The position numbers and the translations under genes were made by a program. Of a DNA stretch of 21,977 nucleotides, positions 1-6,358 are shown piece after piece; the stretch's first letter is position 1, and the number at the start of each line of letters is the position of its first letter. The DNA is from a virus, in the IMG/VR virus record IMGVR_UViG_3300010885_023634, positions 1 to 21,977 of that record. One strand, written 5' to 3'. The notes under the pieces are model-generated. The model searched no databases. It saw nothing but the letters and a program-made list of their open reading frames with translations, and was not told where the DNA came from.

Positions 1-117
1 AGGTTGTATCGAGCCACTGAGCTGCTTAGCTTCATAGAATACTCAGATTTAAGCCCGCTGCACCAACTAGCAGTCGATGAATATCGTCATTTTTTAAAGG
101 AGCTAACAAATGCGTGA
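1..117 (+). CDS. 3' end of an unknown gene (partial)
   Basis: The frame is open from the first base of the window to a TGA at 115-117, giving 38 codons that end in FLKELTNA. It overlaps the next start (ATG at 110) by 8 nt, which is the usual compact spacing of this genome. The visible part is probably helical and has no recognisable motif. The start lies outside the window and I cannot assign a function. Confidence 0.55.
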   Translation, partial: RLYRATELLSFIEYSDLSPLHQLAVDEYRHFLKELTNA

Positions 118-361
118 GTTCGATTACCCGAAGTTAACACCCGCCGCCGAGCAAGAGGTTTACGACGTGCTTGCACAACGGCTTGCACTTAAAATCCACA
201 AGTGGTTTGAAGAAGAAGCGCTCGATGAGTTTGACTTAGCCCGAGAAGGTGACACGATCGTCGAGCTACTTGGCGATGACGAAGACTCGATGGATGTCCA
301 CCACACACTCTGGTCCAAAGCCAAGAAGAAGTTCGCGAGTATGATCTTAGACAACGCTTAA
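110..361 (+). CDS. Small acidic protein of unknown function
   Basis: This is an 83-residue protein with an AAAGGAG ribosome site at 96-102, about 7 nt before the ATG. It is strongly acidic in the middle (residues 34-60 are rich in D and E) and ends in a basic segment with KAKKK. No signal peptide or membrane segment is visible. It overlaps the preceding gene fragment by 8 nt, so the two are probably co-translated. I do not recognise the family. Small acidic early phage proteins are sometimes inhibitors of host enzymes, but nothing here supports a specific target. Confidence 0.75.
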   Translation: MREFDYPKLTPAAEQEVYDVLAQRLALKIHKWFEEEALDEFDLAREGDTIVELLGDDEDSMDVHHTLWSKAKKKFASMILDNA

Positions 362-373
362 CAGATACCAGAC

Positions 374-423
374 TTTGTACTTTGTTTTAAGCTATTTCAC
401 ATAGTGAAATCTCAAAGTACAAA
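374..423. repeat. Nested inverted repeat upstream of a promoter
   Basis: An 11-bp perfect inverted repeat (TTTGTACTTTG at 374-384 with CAAAGTACAAA at 413-423) encloses a second perfect 7-bp hairpin (ATTTCAC at 394-400, GTGAAAT at 404-410, loop ATA). No T-run follows on either strand, so this is not a standard intrinsic terminator. It ends 7 nt before the -10 box at 431. It could be an operator for a dimeric regulator or an RNA structure at the end of the upstream transcript. Confidence 0.7.
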
Positions 424-449
424 AATGTGGTATAATGTATCATGTAGTA
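408..449 (+). promoter_or_regulatory. Extended -10 promoter (P1)
   Basis: The TATAAT at 431-436 is preceded by TGG, forming an extended -10 element (TGGTATAAT). The -35 region at 408-413 (AATCTC) is a poor match, which is tolerable with an extended -10. The sequence ATGTAGTA at 442-449 follows and recurs after other -10 boxes in the window. The promoter would serve the genes from 493 onward. Confidence 0.7.
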
Positions 450-466
450 AAAATGTTGTAGTTTTA

Positions 467-492
467 TTTCTTAATTCTTAACAAGGAGCTTT
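467..492 (+). promoter_or_regulatory. Conserved 5' leader with RBS
   Basis: The leader contains CTTAATTCTTAACAAGGAG (470-488), directly followed by the ATG at 493. The same 19 nt recur exactly at 632-650, and close variants lie at 4101-4129, 5147-5177 and 14229-14257. AAGGAG is the Shine-Dalgarno site. The AU-rich TTAATTCTTAA part is conserved well beyond what ribosome binding requires. Confidence 0.7.
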
Positions 493-630
493 ATGTCAAC
501 ACCTATTAATTACACACGGTATTTTAGCAGTGAAGCAGAACTAGTACAATTTGTAAGAAAATTACAAGCTGCCGGCATTGTACTAGGTATTAAAACCTCA
601 AAGCACGGCAAAGTTTTACAAATTCGATAA
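493..630 (+). CDS. 45-residue protein of unknown function
   Basis: The ATG at 493 sits 5 nt after an AAGGAG site, and the frame runs 45 codons to a TAA at 628-630. The protein starts MSTPINYTRYFSSEAELVQF and ends GIKTSKHGKVLQIR. The pattern suggests a short alpha-beta fold: a helix around residues 13-27, then two strands. It is the first gene after promoter P1 and is separated from the next gene by a second copy of the leader motif. No family is recognised. The strong upstream signals and protein-like composition make it a likely real gene. Confidence 0.7.
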   Translation: MSTPINYTRYFSSEAELVQFVRKLQAAGIVLGIKTSKHGKVLQIR

Positions 631-631
631 T

Positions 632-657
632 CTTAATTCTTAACAAGGAGTCTTACC
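632..657 (+). promoter_or_regulatory. Second copy of the TTAATTCTTAA leader, without a promoter
   Basis: An exact 19-nt repeat of the leader at 470-488 lies between two genes, right after a stop codon at 628-630. No -10 box is visible just upstream. The copy therefore appears to be kept for a role in the RNA, such as translation initiation, or as a homologous junction between gene modules. Confidence 0.65.
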
Positions 658-1026
658 ATGCAAAATGAATCACATTACACACTTTCATCAATCCCAGCAA
701 TCCCTGACACAATAGTAGCGCCAGAAATTGTTGTGACTATACCTTCAACACCTGCAGTCGAGCCATCATTGGCCGACTTGTTCAACCTCATGGCTACCAC
801 CATGCAGCAAATGGCAGAGAAAATCAAAGAACTAGAAATCAAGATGTACGAGCAAGTTGCGGCAGGTCTTCAAGAAGCCGTAGATAACGGCCATTTAGAA
901 GATACCATTGATGATCGTGTAGAACGTTACATTAGTAATAACTTCGATATCGATGATCATGTAGATATCGATTGTCGTATCGCAGACTATATTCGCGATA
1001 ACCTTAACATTTCATTCGATATTTAA
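658..1026 (+). CDS. Coiled-coil protein with an Asp/Ile-rich tail
   Basis: This is a 122-residue protein whose AAGGAG site at 645-650 is 7 nt before the ATG. The first 35 residues are rich in Pro, Thr and Val and are probably disordered. Residues about 40-75 form a long amphipathic helix with coiled-coil spacing. The tail (about 83-122) is rich in Asp and Ile, with an imperfect repeat resembling DDxVxxxI. At DNA level the tail contains GATATCGAT twice (946-954 and 964-972). No membrane segment is seen. I do not recognise a family; the coiled coil suggests a self-associating protein. Confidence 0.75.
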   Translation: MQNESHYTLSSIPAIPDTIVAPEIVVTIPSTPAVEPSLADLFNLMATTMQQMAEKIKELEIKMYEQVAAGLQEAVDNGHLEDTIDDRVERYISNNFDIDDHVDIDCRIADYIRDNLNISFDI

Positions 1027-1035
1027 CCAACCACT

Positions 1036-1203
1036 ATGCCCTCAGCTCTTAAATACAAGACCGCTGATAAACCTAAGCACGTCTTCGTCCTTATGGACGA
1101 AGGCGATGTGCTTAGAGTTTACGAGCAAAAAATAGATGCTCAGAACGATGCAATCAAGTACGAGCTTACAGACTATTACATACAAGAAACGGAGTTTAAG
1201 TAA
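1036..1203 (+). CDS. 55-residue protein of unknown function
   Basis: The ATG at 1036 opens a 55-codon frame ending in TAA at 1201-1203. The sequence (MPSALKYKTADKPKHVFVLM at the start, then DEGDVLRVYEQ) looks like alternating beta strands with a short C-terminal helix. There is no good Shine-Dalgarno site, so translation may depend on the gene ending 9 nt upstream. An 8-bp perfect hairpin (CTTCGTCC at 1083-1090, GGACGAAG at 1095-1102) lies inside the frame. No family is recognised. Confidence 0.55.
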   Translation: MPSALKYKTADKPKHVFVLMDEGDVLRVYEQKIDAQNDAIKYELTDYYIQETEFK

Positions 1204-1238
1204 TGCAAGACCTTACACAAAATGAAAGCCCGCGATGA
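1203..1238 (+). CDS. Possible 11-residue coupling peptide
   Basis: A TAATG junction (stop 1201-1203, ATG 1203-1205) opens an 11-codon frame, MQDLTQNESPR. It stops at 1236-1238, inside the ATGA that starts the next gene at 1235. It may serve only to carry ribosomes to the next start, which has no clear ribosome site of its own. It could equally be chance. Confidence 0.25.
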   Translation: MQDLTQNESPR

Positions 1239-1498
1239 ATAACCTTCCACCTATCGGCTGTCTAGTAGCTGTTAATAAACTAACCGAGACCCCGCTCTGG
1301 CGGGTTGTCGAGCATGTCGGTAAGTTCGGTGTTGGTATTATCGATGCAACTATCGAGGATAAATACCCATACCCGCTGCAAAAAGTCCAGTATATGGACT
1401 GCTGCTATTTCACCTATCCAACCGTTTCACAATTCAAACACTTTACTTTCAAGGAGATTCACAATGCAACAGTTTCAGACACACCTAACCAATCCTGA
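1235..1498 (+). CDS. 87-residue protein of unknown function
   Basis: The protein begins MNNLPPIGCLVAVNKLTETP and has several Trp, Tyr and Phe residues in a probable small beta-rich fold up to about residue 60 (motifs WRVVEHVGKFGVGIID and VQYMDCCYF). The last 12 codons overlap the next gene, which has the better ribosome site. The start has no strong Shine-Dalgarno site and may be reached through the upstream TAATG/ATGA chain. The family is not recognised. Confidence 0.6.
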   Translation: MNNLPPIGCLVAVNKLTETPLWRVVEHVGKFGVGIIDATIEDKYPYPLQKVQYMDCCYFTYPTVSQFKHFTFKEIHNATVSDTPNQS

Positions 1499-1805
1499 CA
1501 TTCCAGTGCACGGCACAAGTTTACAAGCCCGCATGCACAACGTCTCTTATTGGACTATTGTCCAAACCTTTGGCCCTCCGATGGAAGATGGCTTTGACAA
1601 TTACAAATGCGATGCAGAGTGGATTATTCTATTCGATGATGGTGAGATAGCTACGATCTACAACTACAAGAACGGTAAAAACTACCTAGGCTCAGATGGC
1701 ACACCAACAGAGGACATCACCACATGGAACGTCGGTGGCCGTAATCACGAGGTAGTGTTGCGCATTAAGAACTTACTCTCTCACAATGTGAAAGATCTGC
1801 ACTAA
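1464..1805 (+). CDS. Conserved phage hypothetical protein
   Basis: The start is the ATG at 1464, 7 nt after AAGGAG (1451-1456). The frame is open from 1305, but the longer version would lie wholly inside the preceding gene. The 113-residue product has a compact core, from about residue 30 to 95: WTIVQTFGPP, then AEWIILFDDGEIATIYNYKN, then WNVGG. From memory, similar Asp/Tyr/Trp-rich small proteins occur as hypotheticals in several tailed phages, with no known function. It is the last gene before the terminator at 1824-1863. Confidence 0.75.
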   Translation: MQQFQTHLTNPDIPVHGTSLQARMHNVSYWTIVQTFGPPMEDGFDNYKCDAEWIILFDDGEIATIYNYKNGKNYLGSDGTPTEDITTWNVGGRNHEVVLRIKNLLSHNVKDLH

Positions 1806-1823
1806 GCACAATATGTAGTACCT

Positions 1824-1863
1824 GCTTAAAACCATATACAACATATGGTTTTAAGCTTTTTTT
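1824..1863 (+). terminator. Strong intrinsic terminator
   Basis: A perfect 14-bp stem (GCTTAAAACCATAT at 1824-1837, ATATGGTTTTAAGC at 1843-1856, loop ACAAC) is followed by seven T at 1857-1863. It ends the first block of small genes 18 nt after its last stop codon. Confidence 0.9.
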
Positions 1864-1878
1864 GCTTCGTATTATGAT
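1850..1878 (+). promoter_or_regulatory. Possible weak promoter for the primase-helicase
   Basis: TATTAT (1870-1875) or TATGAT (1873-1878) could serve as a -10 box. The second has TTTAAG at 1850-1855, a weak -35, 17 nt upstream. The primase gene lies beyond a strong terminator and has no better candidate. The -35 would fall in the right arm of the terminator stem, as at 5105. Confidence 0.35.
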
Positions 1879-1926
1879 AGGAACTCCTATGAAACCATTT
1901 CATCAACCCTTAATGATCTCACACAT

Positions 1927-1961
1927 AAAAAAATTCCCATTAAGCTCTTACTTAATGGGAA
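1927..1961 (-). terminator. Hairpin that reads as an intrinsic terminator on the minus strand
   Basis: A perfect 11-bp stem (TTCCCATTAAG at 1934-1944, CTTAATGGGAA at 1951-1961, 6-nt loop) has seven A on its left (1927-1933). On the minus strand these become a T-run after the stem, a textbook terminator. On the plus strand no T-run follows, so there it would be a stem in the 5' leader of the primase gene, 37 nt before its ATG. Confidence 0.65.
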
Positions 1962-1998
1962 ATCAAGGATATTCTTACGTGAGGAAAGAGCCAATATT

Positions 1999-4038
1999 AT
2001 GTCATTTGACAAACACACCATTAACTCAGAAACATTATACCATAACTTCCTTAAAGATAGACAATTCGACCAAGATGACATTGACCGCTTAGGTCTATCG
2101 CATCTTGATGAGCATCAAACAGCCGAGATACTCGGTTTTAATGTCCGCAGTTCATCAGTACGACTCCCATATTTTGATATATTTGGAAAGCCCACTGGTT
2201 TCACTCGGGTTCGTCTGCTTAATCCTACAACCAAGATGAAATATAGCCAAGCCCGTCGCTCTGGCTCACACATCTACTTTCCTAAATCACCATCATGGGC
2301 AATTGCTCGACAAAACTTAGGCATGCCTCTTATCATTACAGAGGGTGAGTTTAAAGCGCATGCTATTACCAAGGCCATAGAAGCTGAGGGTTTACCGCAT
2401 GTGTGCCTTGCAGTCCCTGGTGTATCATCATGGACTGACAAATCAGGGTTACCACTTCACAAAGATCTGTATTCGATCACATTCGAGAAAGGGCAAACAC
2501 ATCGGTCCGTGTACATTCTATACGACTATGACGGTAAGAACGGAGACGGTGAGCCTAATGAGCAGGTTGCCTTGGAAGAGAACAAGCTAGCAATCACACT
2601 CACAGGACTTGGGGCCCGTGTGCATCTATGCCGTGTTGGTAAATTTAGACAAACAGACGGTCATAAGTATGCAATTGATGACCATTTAGCTCTTAATAAG
2701 ACACTTGGTGAGGTACTTCTTACATGTGTAGAGCCTACAATGGAAAAGCACAAACCCGAGTTTCAGTTATACACCGCAAGAACCCAATGGGCAATCTATG
2801 AAGGTAACTGGATCCGACTTACTGACGGTAAACAGTTCAGTGGTCAGAAAATAAGAATCGAGTTGGCAAACAGAAATTGGAACGTGGTCAGCCCGAATGG
2901 TCGGTCGGTGAATGTTAAATTGGCAGATGCATATCCAGCATGGGATAAACGTTTACAACTCACAGGCATGGACATGTACCCGCACTTTAAAGGCCAGAAG
3001 CTTACACCGTACTCACAATATAACTACATGAAGGATTGGAAATACCAGTCTATTGAAGGGCCTGTAGACCCTTGGTTAAATTGGTGTCATTATTTCTTTA
3101 AAGACAACCCAGAGTTTGAGGAGTTCTTTCATTCATGGGTAGCACAGTTTATACAGAAGCCATGGGAGCGTAATAACACCATGATACAGATTATCTCAGC
3201 TAAGCAAGGAATCGGTAAATCATTTGTCATTGGTTGGATAGCAGAGATGATGGGTGACATGGCATTAAGTATGGGGCCTGATAGACTGTTTGAAAAGTTT
3301 AATGGCTACTTACTAAATAGAATTCTAGTGGTGGTGAATGAGCCAAGTACTGATAATATGCGGCATGCAGACCAATTAAAGAACTTAGTTACAGGTGATA
3401 CCATCACTATTGAAGAAAAGAATCAAGAAGCCAGACAGATTACGAACTTTATTAACTTAGCGATCACAACCAACCACCCAAAAGTTACAGCAGTGAGTGA
3501 AGGATCACGTCGTGAGGCAGTATATTCGCCTGACACACTTAACCCTAAAATATGTCATGACATGATTCAAGCAGTAAAAGATTGGTGTGAAAAAGAGAAT
3601 GGCTTTGAATCTATGATGTATTTCTACATGAACAAAGACATATCTACATTCGACCCAAGAGCTCCTGCCCCTATGAACAAAGATAAAGAGAAGCTAATAC
3701 AATCAAGCAAGTCATCATGGGCACAGTGTGCACAAGACATATGGGACTTTGTAGATAAAGAGCTTAATGGTATGGCCGCAATTAGTAAGCCTATGATGAA
3801 AGTACTGATTAAGTACTATGATTATGACAATGATCGTATTACTGCTCACACAATTAATAATTCATTTAGAGACTTATGCTATACAGAGCCAAATAAGTTA
3901 GTTAAAGCAGATGATAAACCAATACGTTGTTTGTTTCTGTTAAGAAATGAGTACAAATACAATGATATTGCGTATAAAGAATTACTTGAACAAACTAACA
4001 AAGCAATTGAGAAATTAATCGCGGGAATAAAGTTTTAA
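1999..4038 (+). CDS. Primase-helicase (TOPRIM-like plus SF3-type ATPase)
   Basis: This 679-residue protein should prime and unwind DNA at the phage fork. The N-terminal third has TOPRIM-type features: LIITEGE (Glu115-Glu117) and YILYDYDG (Asp176-Asp178), like DUF3854 primase domains. The C-terminal part is an SF3/D5-like ATPase: Walker A AKQGIGKS at 401-408 (Ala where Gly is usual), Walker B VVVNEP at 444-449, sensor-like TTNHP at 490-494, then SRREAVY, which may hold the arginine finger. The layout matches phage DUF3854/DUF5906 proteins. A GAGGAAAG site lies about 10 nt before the ATG. The gene precedes a DUF932 gene. The function is confident; the exact family name is from memory. Confidence 0.88.
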   Translation: MSFDKHTINSETLYHNFLKDRQFDQDDIDRLGLSHLDEHQTAEILGFNVRSSSVRLPYFDIFGKPTGFTRVRLLNPTTKMKYSQARRSGSHIYFPKSPSWAIARQNLGMPLIITEGEFKAHAITKAIEAEGLPHVCLAVPGVSSWTDKSGLPLHKDLYSITFEKGQTHRSVYILYDYDGKNGDGEPNEQVALEENKLAITLTGLGARVHLCRVGKFRQTDGHKYAIDDHLALNKTLGEVLLTCVEPTMEKHKPEFQLYTARTQWAIYEGNWIRLTDGKQFSGQKIRIELANRNWNVVSPNGRSVNVKLADAYPAWDKRLQLTGMDMYPHFKGQKLTPYSQYNYMKDWKYQSIEGPVDPWLNWCHYFFKDNPEFEEFFHSWVAQFIQKPWERNNTMIQIISAKQGIGKSFVIGWIAEMMGDMALSMGPDRLFEKFNGYLLNRILVVVNEPSTDNMRHADQLKNLVTGDTITIEEKNQEARQITNFINLAITTNHPKVTAVSEGSRREAVYSPDTLNPKICHDMIQAVKDWCEKENGFESMMYFYMNKDISTFDPRAPAPMNKDKEKLIQSSKSSWAQCAQDIWDFVDKELNGMAAISKPMMKVLIKYYDYDNDRITAHTINNSFRDLCYTEPNKLVKADDKPIRCLFLLRNEYKYNDIAYKELLEQTNKAIEKLIAGIKF

Positions 4039-4045
4039 TTTTATA

Positions 4046-4085
4046 TGTACAAATGTTAAAAAGTATAGTATTATATAAATGTAGT
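4046..4085 (+). promoter_or_regulatory. Promoter P2 before the DUF932-type gene
   Basis: TGTACA (4046-4051) and TATTAT (4069-4074) are 17 nt apart. ATGTAGTA follows the -10 box (4079-4086), as it does after P1 and P5. Next comes the leader TTTCTTAACTTTAAAATGGAGC (positions 4101-4122 overall), a variant of the TTAATTCTTAA leader with its own Shine-Dalgarno site. The -35 is only a partial match. Confidence 0.55.
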
Positions 4086-4129
4086 ATGTTTTATTACTTA
4101 TTTCTTAACTTTAAAATGGAGCTTTAATT

Positions 4130-5074
4130 ATGGCACATATGCTAGCAACAAAACAAAATGGCGAAGCAGCAATCGCTTATGTCGGTGAAAAACCTTGGCA
4201 CAATCTTGGTAAAGAACTTACTCCTAATTCACCAATCGAAACTTGGTTGGAAGAATCTGGTCTTGGTTTTACATTAGCAACTACACCTATCTTTTATAAG
4301 TCATCGCCTGATAATGTGTATGCAATGGATAAGTTTTCAGGTAAGCGTGTTATCCTCCGTACTGATACACATCAGGCACTTGGTATTGTAAGTGATAGAT
4401 ACAAAATCGTGCAACCTAAAGAAGTTCTTTACTTCTTCGAAGATATTGTCAAAGGTTTTGCTACATTGGAAACTGCCGGCGTACTTCGTGATGGTGCACA
4501 TTACTGGGCACTTGCTAAAATGGAAGGCGAGTTTAACCTTGCATCAGATAAAGTACAACAGTATATGTTGTTGGCATCATCAGCCGATGGCTCACTTGCT
4601 ACACAAGCCCGTATTACTACGGTCCGTGTTGTATGCAACAATACATTACAGCTATGTCAAGGCAAAGGCGATGTTGTGAAAGTACGTCATAACAGTGTAT
4701 TCGACCCACGGTCGGTCAAGGCACAATTAGGCGAGATCAATGAGTCATTTAAATCATTTCAACTAATGGCAGAAAATCTTGCCAAAGTAAAAATGGACTC
4801 CGCCAAAGCTGCTAAATTCTTTATGCAAATCCTTGGTGGTGACGAAAATAAGTTATCACGTCAGGCAAAACGTGCAGTGGAATTATTCGAAGGTGCTGGT
4901 ATTGGTGCTGATATGGAATCCGCTAAAGGTACTGCTTGGGGTGCATTAAATGCAGTCACACAGTTGGTTGACCATGAATTAGCCCGTACTGAAGATGCTA
5001 GATTACGCTCTGCATTCTTTGGCCATGGCAATACACTCAAGCAACAAGCATTCGATACATTAGTAACAATGTAA
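4130..5074 (+). CDS. DUF932-type phage/plasmid protein
   Basis: The 314-residue protein resembles the DUF932 family (phage/plasmid-like protein TIGR03299). Family-like features are the N-terminal GEKPWHNLGKEL, the VSDRYKIVQPKEVLYFFEDI stretch near residues 88-107 and the central RITTVRVVCNNTLQ. The family is common in phages and plasmids and its biochemical role is not established, so I assign none. A GGAGC site lies 10 nt before the ATG. The gene has its own promoter (4046-4074) and is followed by a terminator (5084-5114). It is thus a single-gene transcription unit, which suggests a product needed in quantity or at a particular time. Its position next to the primase hints at DNA metabolism. 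Confidence 0.82.
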   Translation: MAHMLATKQNGEAAIAYVGEKPWHNLGKELTPNSPIETWLEESGLGFTLATTPIFYKSSPDNVYAMDKFSGKRVILRTDTHQALGIVSDRYKIVQPKEVLYFFEDIVKGFATLETAGVLRDGAHYWALAKMEGEFNLASDKVQQYMLLASSADGSLATQARITTVRVVCNNTLQLCQGKGDVVKVRHNSVFDPRSVKAQLGEINESFKSFQLMAENLAKVKMDSAKAAKFFMQILGGDENKLSRQAKRAVELFEGAGIGADMESAKGTAWGALNAVTQLVDHELARTEDARLRSAFFGHGNTLKQQAFDTLVTM

Positions 5075-5083
5075 TTTCACTAT

Positions 5084-5114
5084 ATGACAAGGCACTAAAA
5101 AGCCTTGTCATTTT
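5084..5114 (+). terminator. Intrinsic terminator after the DUF932-type gene
   Basis: A 10-bp perfect stem (ATGACAAGGC at 5084-5093, GCCTTGTCAT at 5102-5111) is followed by a short T-run (5111-5114). The right arm contains TTGTCA, which also forms the -35 box of the next promoter. Confidence 0.8.
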
Positions 5115-5146
5115 ATTAGCACTATGTTATAATAGTCTTAGTAGTA
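5105..5146 (+). promoter_or_regulatory. Promoter P3 overlapping the terminator
   Basis: TTGTCA (5105-5110), a 17-nt spacer and TATAAT (5128-5133), preceded by TGT as an extended -10, form the strongest promoter in the window. GTAGTA follows at 5141-5146, then the leader CTTCTTAATACTTAATAC and AAGGAA (5147-5170). It drives the 5178-7047 gene chain. Confidence 0.85.
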
Positions 5147-5177
5147 CTTCTTAATACTTAATACAAGGAACTAAATT

Positions 5178-5459
5178 ATGTCATGGGATTCAGCACTTGA
5201 TGCAGCAATGGAAAGCAGTATGGATAGACAACAACGTCTTCAAGACAAAGAAGATGAGTTGTTGGCAACTTCACACGACCCACTTAACTGGTTTAACTTT
5301 TTAGAAGCTATGTACGAGCGCGGTTTTAATAAAGCAGAAGGCGAAAAGTTCGAAGCTTTATTACGTGCCAAAGACATAAAGGCTCTTGATATGTTGATTG
5401 AATTATCTACACAGCATCAAAAACACTTTATTGAACAACTTTTAGAAGACGAGGAGTAA
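5178..5459 (+). CDS. Acidic helical protein of unknown function
   Basis: This 93-residue protein has an AAGGAA ribosome site about 8 nt before the ATG. Helical patterns run through most of its length. The N-terminal half is charged (DRQQRLQDKEDEL), the middle has NWFNFLEAMYERGFNKAEGE, and the tail is very acidic (LLEDEE). It is the first gene after promoter P3 and is 1 nt from the next gene. No membrane segment, metal site or catalytic motif is visible, and I do not recognise a family. Confidence 0.75.
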   Translation: MSWDSALDAAMESSMDRQQRLQDKEDELLATSHDPLNWFNFLEAMYERGFNKAEGEKFEALLRAKDIKALDMLIELSTQHQKHFIEQLLEDEE

Positions 5460-5460
5460 T

Positions 5461-5745
5461 ATGCATTTACCTTTAGCATGGCACAAGAAACGCGCCAAAG
5501 TAGATATGCCGTATGTTGCAGAGATTTTACTTGATTTAACCAACACACTCGGTACACTTACAATTACCGAGTTTATTAACAAAGCAGAAGCAGAGAAAAT
5601 TGGCTCACGCGCTCATTTATTCTTTAACTTAACATGGCTCCGTATTAATGGCTATGTTAAAGCAGACGCTATGAAAGACAATAAGAGGACCAAAGAGGTG
5701 TGTATTACACCTAAGGGTCTTCGCTATCTAGGAATAGAACAATGA
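5461..5745 (+). CDS. Winged-helix-like protein
   Basis: The 94-residue product looks like a small winged-helix DNA-binding protein. Three helices span about residues 14-67, with SRAHLFFNLTWLRINGYV as a possible recognition helix. They are followed by a basic hairpin and KEVCITPKGLRYL near the end; ITPKGLRYL is typical of the final wing and helix of MarR/PadR-like folds. The GAGGAG at 5451-5456 is its ribosome site. The gene sits between small unknown genes in the P3 operon and may regulate phage transcription. No operator can be matched to it from sequence alone. The fold assignment is an inference. Confidence 0.6.
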   Translation: MHLPLAWHKKRAKVDMPYVAEILLDLTNTLGTLTITEFINKAEAEKIGSRAHLFFNLTWLRINGYVKADAMKDNKRTKEVCITPKGLRYLGIEQ

Positions 5746-5942
5746 CCACCACTAACCAAACATGGGAAGTAGAGTATGAGGATTGGAAAAAGCTTGTAGA
5801 GCTTACCAATAATCAACAACTCTTAAAAGATGCAGAGTCTGGCTTTTGTGAAGGCTACCATGTAGCTAGAATGAAAGCAATTCGTATTCTTGAAGAGCAA
5901 GGTAACTCGGCACTTGCTAGTCAGTTAGAAAAGCTGCTATGA
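5742..5942 (+). CDS. 66-residue protein of unknown function
   Basis: The ATGA overlap (ATG 5742, upstream TGA 5743-5745) indicates translational coupling. The protein is largely helical, with WEVEYEDWKKLVELTNNQQL followed by a second helix carrying AIRILEEQGNSALASQLEKL. It contains no metal-binding or catalytic motif. It in turn overlaps the phosphoribosyltransferase gene by ATGA. The family is not recognised. Confidence 0.7.
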   Translation: MTTTNQTWEVEYEDWKKLVELTNNQQLLKDAESGFCEGYHVARMKAIRILEEQGNSALASQLEKLL

Positions 5943-6358
5943 ACCATCTTGAAACGAAACTTGGCTGGTTTGATATTGATTTCATACTCGGCCAGTTGAC
6001 TAACAAGATTCGAGCATCAAAGCAAGAGTACGATCTGATTGCAGGCATAACACGTGGCGGTCTTGTACCTGCTGTCATGCTATCTCATAAACTAAACACA
6101 CCGATGATGGCCATGAGCCCGCTTGATGTACTACCCGCTGATAAACGTATTCTAGTAGTAGACGAAATTTACGATACTGGTAAAACGCTTGATAAAGTAC
6201 AAGAGTTAAACCCGCATGTAGATATAGCAGTTCTTATTCACAACACCGACAAACCATTAATGTTCTTTGGAATAAAGAATGATACACAAAGATGGATTGT
6301 TTTTCCTTGGGAGAATGACAATGAAGAAGCAAGTAAAACCCGTAGCAACAATACCTAA
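5939..6358 (+). CDS. Purine-type phosphoribosyltransferase
   Basis: The 139-residue protein carries the type I PRTase signature ILVVDEIYDTGKT at about residues 71-83, where the two acidic residues and the DTGKT loop bind PRPP. Upstream, YDLIAGITRGGLVPAVMLSH (31-50) matches the first strand and loop. The terminal WIVFPWE is reminiscent of bacterial xanthine-guanine PRTases, which convert a free purine base and PRPP to a nucleoside monophosphate. It probably salvages bases released from host nucleic acid; base specificity cannot be read. ATGA coupling links it to the gene before, and its 3' end overlaps the next gene by 38 nt. It belongs with the MazG-like, deaminase and ThyX-like genes. Confidence 0.82.
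   Translation: MNHLETKLGWFDIDFILGQLTNKIRASKQEYDLIAGITRGGLVPAVMLSHKLNTPMMAMSPLDVLPADKRILVVDEIYDTGKTLDKVQELNPHVDIAVLIHNTDKPLMFFGIKNDTQRWIVFPWENDNEEASKTRSNNT

Noticed and set aside
1305-1463. Longer N-terminus for the gene ending at 1805
   Set aside because: This part lies inside the preceding gene and has no ribosome site; AAGGAG precedes the ATG at 1464.
1862-2092. Open frame before and overlapping the primase-helicase start
   Set aside because: It overlaps the well-supported primase gene by about 94 nt in another frame, contains the minus-strand terminator hairpin, and its ATG at 1890 has only a weak ribosome site.
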